This document shows, in pieces, positions 9,504 through 17,539 of a DNA stretch of 64,000 nucleotides. The notes beneath the pieces were generated by a model. It was not told the origin of the DNA and did not search any database. It was given only the letters and a program-made list of their open reading frames with translations. Within the stretch, counting starts at the first letter, position 1, and every line of letters starts with the position of its first letter. This stretch comes from Pseudoxanthomonas sp. CF125. Its GTDB lineage: Bacteria; Pseudomonadota; Gammaproteobacteria; Xanthomonadales; Xanthomonadaceae. Location: positions 1 through 64,000 of the forward strand of contig NZ_FNLD01000002.1 in assembly GCF_900104085.1 (NCBI RefSeq), read 5' to 3'. Both the position numbers and the translations under genes were made by a program.

Positions 9504-10601
9504 ATGCCTGAAAACTCCCCGGATTTCGCCGCCCTGCGCCTGATCGGCTGGCCCTATGCCGGTCCGCCCGAGGATCCGGTCTGGGCCCGGGCCTTCGCGG
9601 CCCATCCGCGGGCCAAACCGGCGCGGGTCAGCGAGCAGCACCGGTCGGGGTATGTGGTGGCGGACGGGCCGGAAGCGGCGCTCAGGGCCGAATCGCTGCC
9701 CGAATGGCAGAAGCCACGGTTCCCTTCCCATGAGCGCGCCGCGGTCGGCGACTGGGTGCTGATGGAGGGCAAGAAGATCGTGGCCCTGCTGCCCCGGCAT
9801 ACCTCGATCAAGCGCGGCGCTGCCGGCGAGCATTACCACCAGCAGGTGATCGCGGCCAATGTGGACACCGTTTTCATCGTCTGCGGACTGGACGACGACT
9901 TCAATCCGCGCCGCATCGAGCGCTACCTGATGCTGGTCGGCGGAGGCGGGGCCGAGCCGGTGGTGGTGCTGACCAAGGCCGACCAGACCGACTATGCGCC
10001 GGACGCGGTCGAGACCCTGGCCGAATTGGCGGCGCAGGAAATCACCGTGTGCGCGGTCAACGCCAAGGACCCGGTCAGCGTGGCCTCGCTGCATGGGTGG
10101 CTGGGCGCGGGCAAGACGGCGGTGCTGGTGGGTTCGTCGGGTGCGGGCAAGTCGACGTTGACCAACACGTTGCTGGGCATCGACAGAATGAAAACGGCGG
10201 CGGTGCGCGAAAACGATTCGCGCGGCCGCCACACCACCACCCACCGCGCGCTGATTCCGTTGCCGTCCGGCGCCTGTCTGATCGACACGCCGGGCATGCG
10301 CGAGCTCAAGCCCACCGGCGAGGAAGAGCTGTCGGAAAGCGGTTTCGCCGATATCGAGGCGCTGGCCGAGCAGTGCAAGTTCCGCGATTGTTCGCACCAG
10401 ACCGAGCCGGGATGCGCGGTGCGGGCGGCGATCGAGCGGGGCGATATCGATGAGGAACGTTTCATCAATTATCTGAAGCTGCGTGATGAGGTCGCTGCCG
10501 CGGCCGACAAGCTGGCGGCGCGGTTGGCGCAGAAGGCGGAGGCCAAGGTGCAGGGCAAGGCATTGCATAAGCGGTTGGTTGACAAGTACGGGAATCGCTA
10601 G
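9504..10601 (+). CDS. rsgA: Ribosome small-subunit-dependent GTPase RsgA
   Basis: A 365-aa circularly permuted GTPase that assists late maturation of the 30S subunit. An N-terminal OB-fold region (~residues 35-110) precedes the GTPase core in permuted order: G4 VVLTKADQTD, then G1 VGSSGAGKSTL, a switch region with GRHTTTHRAL, and G3 LIDTPGMREL. The C-terminal zinc knuckle CKFRDCSHQTEPGC is intact. Length is normal. Two in-frame ATGs lie at 9495 and 9504 (MAPMPEN); neither has a strong ribosome binding site. TACAAT at 9491-9496 looks like a -10 box overlapping the first, so the message may be very short-leadered. Confidence 0.9.
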   Translation: MPENSPDFAALRLIGWPYAGPPEDPVWARAFAAHPRAKPARVSEQHRSGYVVADGPEAALRAESLPEWQKPRFPSHERAAVGDWVLMEGKKIVALLPRHTSIKRGAAGEHYHQQVIAANVDTVFIVCGLDDDFNPRRIERYLMLVGGGGAEPVVVLTKADQTDYAPDAVETLAELAAQEITVCAVNAKDPVSVASLHGWLGAGKTAVLVGSSGAGKSTLTNTLLGIDRMKTAAVRENDSRGRHTTTHRALIPLPSGACLIDTPGMRELKPTGEEELSESGFADIEALAEQCKFRDCSHQTEPGCAVRAAIERGDIDEERFINYLKLRDEVAAAADKLAARLAQKAEAKVQGKALHKRLVDKYGNR

Positions 10602-11007
10602 AAGCATCGATAAGGCGCATCCTTCAGAGGTGCATATCTTTCAGAAAAGAGCCCTTCCCCCGTTCACGGGGGAAGGTGCCGAAGGCGGATGGGGGCGCTC
10701 TTGGCGGAGTACTTCAGAGCAGAAGCGTTTCGCGCTTTGCGCGAGTCACTTTTCTTTGAACGGCAAAGAAAAGTAACCAAAAGAAAGCCGCCCTAACGTT
10801 GCGCCCAGCGATGAAGCCGCTGGGTCCGCAAGCGGGGCAGGAATTTTTGGAAGCAGCATCCTGCTGCTCCAAAAACGGCGCACATCCGTGTGCGCCGCCC
10901 CTGCGGGGTTTGCCTGCCCCGCTTGCCGCGCCTCACGGGACCTTTTTTCTGGCAACAGCACTAGCAACAGCACTAGCAACAGCAAAATCAGAAGCAAGGC
11001 AGCTGAC
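10602..11007. repeat. Intergenic region of repeats and nested hairpins
   Basis: No gene is seen. It holds a CCCTTCCCCC...GGGGGAAGG repeat with GGCGGATGGGGGCGC (10651-10698) and an 11-bp hairpin ACTTTTCTTTG/CAAAGAAAAGT (10748-10774). A nested structure follows: an outer 14-bp stem (10828-10841 with 10913-10926) encloses two hairpins (10844-10875 and 10877-10896). A 12-bp tandem repeat CAACAGCACTAG (about 10952-10981) comes just before the next gene. Confidence 0.7.
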
Positions 11008-12255
11008 ATGACCAACCTGACCTCCGACATCACCCACCACGCCGCGCTCGATGCGCGTATGGTCAAGGCGGTGCGTGGGATCAGGCTGTTGAGTCTGGCG
11101 AGTTGGCCGGCGGCGGCGCAGGCGCCGTTCCTGGAAGGCTATGCGCGCGGGCGGCCGGTGCTGCCGGAGATCGACTATCCGAAGCTGGATTTCGCCGAAG
11201 CGCGGCGCGAACTCGATCAGATCGCCCTTGCCGCCGATGCTTCGCATCCGCTGGGCGCCTATCTGCGCGAATCGGTGCGGAGCTGGGACATCGCTGCGCA
11301 GCTGCTGGAATCGCTGGGCGCGTCTGCGGTCACCGCGCATTCCATCGCGCTGTTCGGACAGCCCAACGAGACTTTGCCCGGCAACGGGCCCACCGCGCGC
11401 GAGGCGGCGCGGCATTTCATCGATATCGCCAACGACCTGGATCACGAATTGCTGGCGCCGGAAGAGCAGATTCCGGTATCCGCCACCGCATTGCAGTTGC
11501 AATTGCAGGGCGATCTGGACGATTTCTTCGGCAGTCGCGTGATCGCCGTGGAGCTGGATCCGGAGCTGATCGCCAAGGCCGCTGCCGGCGCCACCCGCAT
11601 CCGTTTGCGCCAGGGCGCCGCGTTCAGCGACTACGATCGCCGCCAGTTGCTGCAGCACGAAGCCTTGGTGCATTCGCTGACGGCGTTGAACGGGCGCGAA
11701 CAGGTTCATCTGCCCAGCCTGGCCCTGTCCTCGCCGCGCGTCACCGCCACCCAGGAAGGCCTGGCCACCTTCGCCGAACAGATCACCGGCAGCATCGATA
11801 TCGAACGCATGAAGCGCATCAGCCTGCGCATCGAAGCGGTGGCGATGGCGCTGGACGGTGCCGATTTCATCGAGGTGTTCGGCTATTTCATCGATGCGGG
11901 CCAGAACCCCACCGAAAGCTTTTCCTCTGCGCAGCGCGTGTTCCGCGGCGTGCCCACCGGCGGCGGCGCGGCATTCACCAAGGACACGGTGTACCTGCGC
12001 GGCCTGGTAGGCGTGCACACTTTTTTCCGCCGTTCCTTGCAGCAGGACCGGCTGCGTTTGTGTCGCCGCCTGTTCGCCGGAAAAATGACCCTGGACGATG
12101 TGAAGTCCTTCGAACCGCTGTTTGAAAGCGGCGTGCTGGCCGCGCCGCGCTGGCTGCCGCACTGGGTCAGCCGCGCCAACGGCCTGGCGGGCGTACTGGC
12201 GTTTTCGCTGTTCGCCAACCGCATCCGCCTGGATCAGATATCGGAAACGGAGTAA
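11008..12255 (+). CDS. QEGLA-motif protein (flavohemoglobin expression-modulating family)
   Basis: A 415-aa protein of the family named for its QEGLA motif (here TATQEGLATFAEQ). The family was reported to modulate flavohemoglobin expression and is now grouped with DUF1704-type putative zinc peptidases. A metal site is suggested by HEALVHSLT together with the QEGLA glutamate. N-terminal helices are followed by the LPGNGPTAREAARHFIDIAND stretch. A translated tandem repeat upstream (GNSTSNSTSNS) lies before the ATG at 11008 and is excluded as leader sequence. No membrane segments. Monocistronic, with a perfect 30-bp palindrome downstream. Confidence 0.8.
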   Translation: MTNLTSDITHHAALDARMVKAVRGIRLLSLASWPAAAQAPFLEGYARGRPVLPEIDYPKLDFAEARRELDQIALAADASHPLGAYLRESVRSWDIAAQLLESLGASAVTAHSIALFGQPNETLPGNGPTAREAARHFIDIANDLDHELLAPEEQIPVSATALQLQLQGDLDDFFGSRVIAVELDPELIAKAAAGATRIRLRQGAAFSDYDRRQLLQHEALVHSLTALNGREQVHLPSLALSSPRVTATQEGLATFAEQITGSIDIERMKRISLRIEAVAMALDGADFIEVFGYFIDAGQNPTESFSSAQRVFRGVPTGGGAAFTKDTVYLRGLVGVHTFFRRSLQQDRLRLCRRLFAGKMTLDDVKSFEPLFESGVLAAPRWLPHWVSRANGLAGVLAFSLFANRIRLDQISETE

Positions 12256-12329
12256 GGGACTGAGAGACTGTTCACGAGCCCCTGAAATAGCCCCTAGGAC
12301 AAAAAAAGCGCGCCTGGGTTGCAGGCCGT

Positions 12330-12404
12330 AGGAGGCGTAGGAGCGACGTAAGTCGCGAAGGGCTGCGATAAATGTTCGCGACTTACGTCGCTCCTACGCC
12401 TCCT
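12330..12404. repeat. Perfect 30-bp inverted repeat, possible bidirectional terminator
   Basis: Arms 12330-12359 and 12375-12404 are exact reverse complements, containing GGAGCGACGTAAGTCGCGAA. It lies between the convergent QEGLA and porin genes. No T-run; it belongs to a dispersed palindrome type. Confidence 0.85.
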
Positions 12405-12412
12405 ATCTTCGA

Positions 12413-13585
12413 TCAGAAATCGATTTGTACGCGGCCCACCAGGGCGCGGGTGCGGTCGAGAGTGAGGTCCCGCAGGCGGTCGCGGTTGCGGCTGTCTATC
12501 CAGTTCAGCATCAGCCGCAGATGCGGCCGCGGGTACCAGTTCACGCCGGCGGTCAGCGAACTCACCCGCACATCGCGCAGCAGCGGTTCGCCATCGGGCC
12601 GTTGGCGGCCGGAGATAGTGTCGTAGCGCAACGCCAGTTCCCAGGCGCCGGCGCGGCCCTGCGGATTGATGCGGCCGAAGCGGCCAGCCTTGGCGTCGTA
12701 GGGGCGTACTTCGCCGGTCAGCATCCAGGCCACCTGCGCGTAACCGGTGGAAAGCCGCGCCTCCTGTTCGCCATCGTCGAAACGTGCGCCGCCGGCTTCG
12801 CCCTGGAACGTCCAGGGGCCCTTAACCGCGGCCAGTTCCAGCGAATATTTGTCCACCCGCGTATCGCGGCCCTGGCTGAAATCGGCCAGCGTCACCCGGC
12901 TGTTGTCGGAAAAAATCCCGGCCGGCCGCGGACGGATGCGCAGCGCGGAGGCGCCGTCGGCGCCGGGATGGTCGTAGTCCTCATGCGCCAGCGACAGACC
13001 CAGGTGCAGCACTTTTCCTTCCTCCCGCCAAGGCGCGTAAGTGCCGCGTGCGGCGACGGCCAAGCCTTCGGTCTGCCAGACATCGATGCTTTCCAGGCTG
13101 TAGATGCTGCCGCCCACGGTGTAGCCGTCGCGCGCGGTCAGCCAGGCGGCGCCCAGCCGGTAGGTGGGGGCCAGGTTCTGGACCAGATAGCTGCGCTCGA
13201 TGAAGGTCATGTGGTTGGAACTGATACGGTCGTCCAGGCTGAAGTACTGCTTGAACTGTCCGACGGTCAGGGTGCCGGGCGCGAATTTCTTGCTGACATA
13301 TGCGTCCTTGGCCAGCACTTCGTCGCCGGAGAAGTCCGCTTCCAGTTTGTAGTTGAATCCGTAGAACTTGCCGGACAGATCCAGCCACAGCGCACGCAGA
13401 TCCGAATCGTTGGCGTTGGGCGCGCCGCGCGTATCGTTGTCGAAGTCGGCGATGTCCCAGTGCAGGCGGCCGCCGAGCTTGCCGGTGACGTTGTCTTCGG
13501 TCTCCGCGTCGGCGGCGTGCGCGTTGGTGGCGCAGGCGAGCAGCAGCAAGGAGACCGGGAGCAGGTGAGTGCGTGGCGATGTCAT
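12413..13585 (-). CDS. Outer-membrane porin, OprO/OprP type
   Basis: A 390-aa protein with a Sec signal peptide (residues 1-25, ending NAHAA) and a 16-strand beta-barrel pattern ending in a C-terminal phenylalanine (VGRVQIDF), the outer-membrane assembly signal. It resembles the phosphate-selective porin O/P family (GRLHWDIADFD, GKFYGFNYKLEADFSG, YVSKKFAPGTLTVGQFKQYFSLD). Within this cluster it more likely admits C4-dicarboxylates or other anions, because its promoter region carries the same 17-bp palindrome as dctA at the same distance from the ATG. The start at 13585 begins the signal peptide; the 23 upstream in-frame codons are promoter sequence. Confidence 0.85.
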   Translation of the reverse strand: MTSPRTHLLPVSLLLLACATNAHAADAETEDNVTGKLGGRLHWDIADFDNDTRGAPNANDSDLRALWLDLSGKFYGFNYKLEADFSGDEVLAKDAYVSKKFAPGTLTVGQFKQYFSLDDRISSNHMTFIERSYLVQNLAPTYRLGAAWLTARDGYTVGGSIYSLESIDVWQTEGLAVAARGTYAPWREEGKVLHLGLSLAHEDYDHPGADGASALRIRPRPAGIFSDNSRVTLADFSQGRDTRVDKYSLELAAVKGPWTFQGEAGGARFDDGEQEARLSTGYAQVAWMLTGEVRPYDAKAGRFGRINPQGRAGAWELALRYDTISGRQRPDGEPLLRDVRVSSLTAGVNWYPRPHLRLMLNWIDSRNRDRLRDLTLDRTRALVGRVQIDF

Positions 13586-13617
13586 CGGGAACGATCCGGG
13601 GGTGTTGGATGGTCCGC

Positions 13618-13658
13618 ACGATGGCAGCGGCAGCGCCCTGCACCAATAACGCATTGGT
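13618..13658 (-). promoter_or_regulatory. Palindromic operator of the porin gene (shared with dctA)
   Basis: Read on the minus strand, ACCAATGCGTTATTGGT (13658-13642) is a 6-5-6 palindrome ending 57 nt before the porin ATG. The block CGCTGCCATCGT (13629-13618) follows 12 nt later. Both palindrome and block recur at identical spacing upstream of dctA. It is inferred to be the binding site of the NarL-type regulator encoded next door. Confidence 0.75.
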
Positions 13659-13675
13659 ATTAGCAGGCGGATTTT

Positions 13676-13811
13676 CCTTCTCCCGCCGGGAGAAGGTGCC
13701 CGAAGGGCGGATGAGGGAATGGATTGTCAGTTTGTAGTGAAAGCCGGATGGCGAGTCATTGCCATGCCCTCATCCGTCGCTGCGCGCCACCTTCTCCCGG
13801 TGGGAGAAGGG
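13676..13811. repeat. Facing pair of CCTTCTCCC/GGGAGAAGG repeats
   Basis: Two copies in inverted orientation (CCTTCTCCCGCCGGGAGAAGG with GGCGGATGAGGG, and its mirror CCCTCATCCG...CCTTCTCCCGGTGGGAGAAGG) occupy the gap before the response regulator gene. They belong to the same family as 4519-4677 and 21237-21376. Confidence 0.8.
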
Positions 13812-13867
13812 AAGAGCTCTGCTGCGCAGCGACATCGCAAGTCCGTTGTTCATGCGAGACTTGAAAC

Positions 13868-14512
13868 ATGACCGCCAACAAGATCCTGGTAGCCGACGAC
13901 CACCCGCTGTTCCGCGCGGCGGTGCTGCACGCGCTGCAGGGATCAGTGGAAAATCTTTCGACGGTGGAAGCTTCCAGCGCCTCCACGCTGACCGCGCTGC
14001 TGGCCGAGCATCCCGACCTGCAGCTGGTGCTGCTGGACCTGACCATGCCCGGCGCGCGCGGATTCTCCTCGCTGGTCTATCTGCGCGGCGAGCGGCCGGA
14101 GCTTCCGGTAATCGTGATTTCATCCAACGACCATCCCCCGGTGATCCGCCGCGCGCAGCAGTTCGGCGCCGCCGGTTTCATTCCCAAATCCTCGCCGGTG
14201 GAAACCATCCGCACCGCGGTGCGCACGGTGCTCGAAGGCGGCACCTGGTTTCCGCCGATCACCGCGGAAAGATCGGAGTCCGATGCGCGCCTGGCGGCCA
14301 GACTGGCGCAGCTGACGCCGCAACAGTTCCGCGTGCTGCTGTGCATCGCCGATGGTTTGTTGAACAAGCAGATCGCCTACGATCTGGGTCTGGCGGAAAA
14401 CACGGTGAAAGTGCACGTGACCGCGATCCTCAAGAAGCTGGAATGCAACAGCCGCACGCAGGCGGCGGTGCTGGTGAAGGCGCTGGAACAGGAAGGCGGG
14501 ATCGATCCGTGA
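13868..14512 (+). CDS. NarL/FixJ-family response regulator
   Basis: A 214-aa two-domain regulator. The receiver domain (residues ~1-120) has VADDHPLFR, the phospho-acceptor Asp in VLLDLTMPG and the conserved Lys in FIPKSSPVE. The C-terminal LuxR-type HTH (~145-210) reads LTPQQFRVLLCIADGLLNKQIAYDLGL and AENTVKVHVTAILKKL. It is most like the AgmR/ErdR-type regulators that pair with PAS-containing hybrid kinases. It lies between the porin gene and a hybrid kinase gene and is the best candidate to bind the palindrome shared by the porin and dctA promoters (inference). Divergent from the porin; ATG at 13868 after GACTTGAAAC. Confidence 0.9.
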   Translation: MTANKILVADDHPLFRAAVLHALQGSVENLSTVEASSASTLTALLAEHPDLQLVLLDLTMPGARGFSSLVYLRGERPELPVIVISSNDHPPVIRRAQQFGAAGFIPKSSPVETIRTAVRTVLEGGTWFPPITAERSESDARLAARLAQLTPQQFRVLLCIADGLLNKQIAYDLGLAENTVKVHVTAILKKLECNSRTQAAVLVKALEQEGGIDP

Positions 14513-14519
14513 TCTTCGC

Positions 14520-14675
14520 GTAGGTCGGTCCCCGTATCGAGTACGGGGCAGGCTCTACGTGGCCGACGCACGGGATATCTGGCAGACCGCGCCGTCGGGG
14601 GCGTAGCCCCGACCTACGTGGCCGACGCGTGGGAATCGTGCATGGCGTGGTGTCGGGGGCGTAGCCCCGACCTAC
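14520..14675. repeat. Cluster of GTAGGTCGGGGC-type repeat units
   Basis: Three units: GTAGGTCGGTCCCCGTATCG at the left, then two head-to-tail GGGGGCGTAGCCCCGACCTAC units ending at 14605-ish and 14675. The last one supplies the TAG stop (14672-14674) of the leftward histidine kinase gene. Confidence 0.8.
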
Positions 14676-17305
14676 TGGCGCAATAGCATCTGGGTGATCA
14701 GCGCACGCAGCGCCGCCGGGCGGACCGGTTTGGGCAGATAGCCCCAGTCGTGCTGTCGTGCGATGGCGCGCACCGTGTCGTCCTGTTCGGCGGTCACCAG
14801 GATCACGATGGGTTCGCTACCCCAGCGTTCCACCAATTGGGGATACAGCTCCGGGCCGGTGGTGTCGCCCAGGCGCATGTCCAGCAGCAACAGGCGCGGC
14901 GCGGCGCCGGGTCGCGCGGCAGCCAACGCCTCGCCTGCGCCTGCGGCGAGTTCCACCCGGCAGGACCAGCGCTGCAGCAAAGCGCGGCTCGCTTCGCAGA
15001 CGCGCGGATCGTCGTCGACGCACCAGACCATGCAGTCGCGCAGCTCCTGATCGTCGTCGGCCGCAGCGGCCTCGATGACAGGCGCGGCGACGGCGCCACT
15101 ATCTCCCAGCGGCACCAGAACGCTGAAACAGCTGCCGCGACCCACGCTGGAGCGCAGGTCCACGCGGTGTCCCAGCAGGCGTGCGATGCGCTCCACGATG
15201 GCCAAGCCCAGGCCGGCGCCGCGATCGTCGCCTGCGCCGTCGTCCAGGCGCCGGAATTCCTCGAAGATTTCCTGTTGGCGCGCTTCGGGAATGCCCGGGC
15301 CGGTATCGTGCACTTCGATGCGCAAACCGCCCTCCACACGCCGGCAACCCAGCAGAATGCGGCCCTTCGGCGTGTAGCGCAGCGCGTTGGACAGGAAGTT
15401 CTGCAGGATGCGCCGCAACAGCGCTTCGTCGCTGCGCACCACGGCCTGCGTGCGTACCCAATCCAGGCGTAATCCGCGAGCGTGGGCCAGCATGCCGAAC
15501 TCGCGCGCCAGCGTTTCCAGCAGCGGCGCCAGCGGGAAATCCCGCACGCGGGTTTCCAGCGCGCCCGATTCCAACCGGGAAATATCCAGCAGGCTGTTGA
15601 GGATGGCGTCCTGCGCGGCCAGCGCGTCCTCCACGTTGTCGGCCAACTGTCGCGCCTGCGGTTCCTGCAGCTTGTCGCGCATCGCCGACACGAACATGCG
15701 CGCAGCGTTCAGCGGTTGCAGCAGGTCGTGTACGGCGGCGGCGACGAAGCGGGTCTTGGAACGGTTGGCGTTCTCCGCTTCGCTTTTGGCCACGGCCAGA
15801 TCGCGGGTGCGTTCGCCGATGCGGTGCTCCAGCGCGTCGGCCAGCGAACGCAGATCGCGCGCGGCCTGCTTGTAGGCGGTGATGTCGGCATAGCTGGTGA
15901 CGAAGCCGCCGTCGGGCAAAGGGTTGCCGCGGATCTCGATCACCGTGCCATCGCTGCGTTCGCGTTCGTGCATGTGCGGCTTGCCGGAACGCAGGTGATC
16001 CAGCCGTCGCGCGATGGCTTCTTCGATCGGTCCCGGTCCCAGCAGGCCGCGGCGCGCGTTGTAGCGGAATACTTCCTCGATCGGCAGCCCGACATGGATG
16101 AAGCCGGCGGGGAATTTGAACAGTTCGATATAGCGGCGGTTCCAGGCCACCAGCCGCAGGTCGGCGTCGATCACGCAAACGCCTTGCGGCAGATGCTGCA
16201 GGCTGGGGCTTTCGCCGTAGTCGGCGCCGCCGGCGGCCTGCACCAGGCCGTCCTGCGCGGTGCGCAATTCGATGGCGTGCTGTTCGACCAGTTGCTGCAA
16301 TTCCACCCGGCTGCGCTCGCGCAGGCGCGCCAGGCGCCGGCGCTGATGGACGGACAGCCACAGGAAGGCGGCCGCCAGCAGGCCGCCCGCCACCGCGATG
16401 GCGACCGTGCGCGCGGCGGCCGCCGAGGATCGGGTGCTGTGCAGCAGGTGCAGGGTCCAACCTTGTTCCGGCAACGCCTGCGAGAGCCAGATGTGTTCGC
16501 CCTGGCCGGGCAGGCGCACGCGGCGCACGCCGGGCGCGAACGCCTGCAGCTCGCGGTACTGCAGCAGGCGCTGCGGTACTTCGCCGTACTGGCGGGTGCG
16601 CGCCAGTTCGCTGCGTTCGCTCTCGCGCAAGGGGCGCAAGTCCAGGTAACGCCAGCGGTCGCGTCCGGACAGGAAGATCACCCCGTGCGCGTCGCTGACG
16701 AAGACCGGATCGGGCAGAGTGCGCCAGGCCGCTTCCAGTTCGTTGAACACCAGCTTCACCACCAGCACGCCCAGGGCTCGGCCCTGCGCATCGCGCACGG
16801 CTTGCGAAAGGAAGTAGCCCGGTACGCCCGTGGTGTAGCCCAGCGCGTAGAAATCGCCGGTGCCGTCGGCCATGGCCTGCTGGAAATACGGACGAAAGCC
16901 GTAATCGGTACCGACATTGCTGTTGGGCGTGCGCCAGTTGCTGGCGGCTATCGCCTTGCCGTTGCGGTCCAGCAAGGTCAGGGTGGAAGTGGTGGCGACG
17001 CCGTTGACCTGTTCCAGCTTTCGATTGAGCCGTTCGACGACGGCAGCGTCGCGGGTGTCGCCGGCCAGCGCATCGCGCACTTCCGGGTCCAGTGCCAGCA
17101 CCGCCGGCAGCATGCGGTAGCGTTCGACGATGGCGTCCAGGGTGTCGCGGTGCAGGCGCAGCTGTTCGCGGGCCTGTTCGGCGCTGGCGCGCAGGCTGCG
17201 CTGTTCGGCCTGCCATGCCGCCAGCGCGCTCAGCAGGCCGATCGCCAGGGCGATGGCAAGCCCGGCCAACAGCAGGCGCAAACGGGGGCGGACGGAGGGA
17301 ACCAT
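14672..17305 (-). CDS. Hybrid sensor histidine kinase with DctB-like periplasmic sensor
   Basis: An 877-aa inner-membrane kinase. A first membrane segment (~10-28) and a second (~300-320) bracket a periplasmic double-Cache domain. Its stretch NWRTPNSNVGTDYGFRPYFQ...YALGYTTGVPGYFLSQAV is very like the C4-dicarboxylate sensor DctB. A PAS domain of the PAS_7 type follows (~375-470, LPQGVCVIDADLRLVAWNRRYIELFKFP), then a HisKA domain with H526 (AAVHDLLQPLNAARMF), an HATPase (NALRYTPKG, DTGPGIP, GAGLGLAIVERIA) and a C-terminal receiver with D809 (LLLLDMRLGD). It likely senses C4-dicarboxylates and phosphorylates the neighbouring NarL-type regulator. Its stop codon derives from the flanking repeat. 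Confidence 0.85.
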   Translation of the reverse strand: MVPSVRPRLRLLLAGLAIALAIGLLSALAAWQAEQRSLRASAEQAREQLRLHRDTLDAIVERYRMLPAVLALDPEVRDALAGDTRDAAVVERLNRKLEQVNGVATTSTLTLLDRNGKAIAASNWRTPNSNVGTDYGFRPYFQQAMADGTGDFYALGYTTGVPGYFLSQAVRDAQGRALGVLVVKLVFNELEAAWRTLPDPVFVSDAHGVIFLSGRDRWRYLDLRPLRESERSELARTRQYGEVPQRLLQYRELQAFAPGVRRVRLPGQGEHIWLSQALPEQGWTLHLLHSTRSSAAAARTVAIAVAGGLLAAAFLWLSVHQRRRLARLRERSRVELQQLVEQHAIELRTAQDGLVQAAGGADYGESPSLQHLPQGVCVIDADLRLVAWNRRYIELFKFPAGFIHVGLPIEEVFRYNARRGLLGPGPIEEAIARRLDHLRSGKPHMHERERSDGTVIEIRGNPLPDGGFVTSYADITAYKQAARDLRSLADALEHRIGERTRDLAVAKSEAENANRSKTRFVAAAVHDLLQPLNAARMFVSAMRDKLQEPQARQLADNVEDALAAQDAILNSLLDISRLESGALETRVRDFPLAPLLETLAREFGMLAHARGLRLDWVRTQAVVRSDEALLRRILQNFLSNALRYTPKGRILLGCRRVEGGLRIEVHDTGPGIPEARQQEIFEEFRRLDDGAGDDRGAGLGLAIVERIARLLGHRVDLRSSVGRGSCFSVLVPLGDSGAVAAPVIEAAAADDDQELRDCMVWCVDDDPRVCEASRALLQRWSCRVELAAGAGEALAAARPGAAPRLLLLDMRLGDTTGPELYPQLVERWGSEPIVILVTAEQDDTVRAIARQHDWGYLPKPVRPAALRALITQMLLRQ

Positions 17306-17378
17306 GCGGGCATCTTCACATGCGGGGCGTGGCTTTTCTCCAGCGCGGGACAGCCATTCTGCCGGCTTGCGTTTGCGG

Positions 17379-17451
17379 GTAGGTCGGGGCTACGCCCCCG
17401 ACGCACGGGAACCCTGCCTCCTCGCGCGTCGGGGACGTAGCCCCGACCTAC
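17379..17451. repeat. GTAGGTCGGGGC...GCCCCGACCTAC repeat, copy 3
   Basis: Two facing units of the same family as 6469-6549 between the divergent kinase and dctA genes; it ends 15 nt before the dctA operator palindrome. Confidence 0.85.
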
Positions 17452-17466
17452 TTTCCGGCGGCTAGT

Positions 17467-17507
17467 ACCAATGCGTTATTGGTGCGGCGCCCGGACGCTG
17501 CCATTGT
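17467..17507 (+). promoter_or_regulatory. Palindromic operator of dctA (shared with the porin)
   Basis: ACCAATGCGTTATTGGT (17467-17483) ends 57 nt before the dctA ATG. The block CGCTGCCATTGT (17496-17507) follows 12 nt later. The same arrangement precedes the porin gene at 13618-13658. No sigma-54 GG-N10-GC pair at the right spacing is seen, which fits a NarL-type activator rather than DctD. Confidence 0.75.
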
Positions 17508-17539
17508 CGGCACCGTCATCGCCACCGGAGCGTTCCGCC

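Noticed and set aside
17467-17507. Sigma-54 promoter at dctA
   Set aside because: TTGGTGC looks like a -24 half, but no GC falls at the required distance in either the dctA or porin copy.
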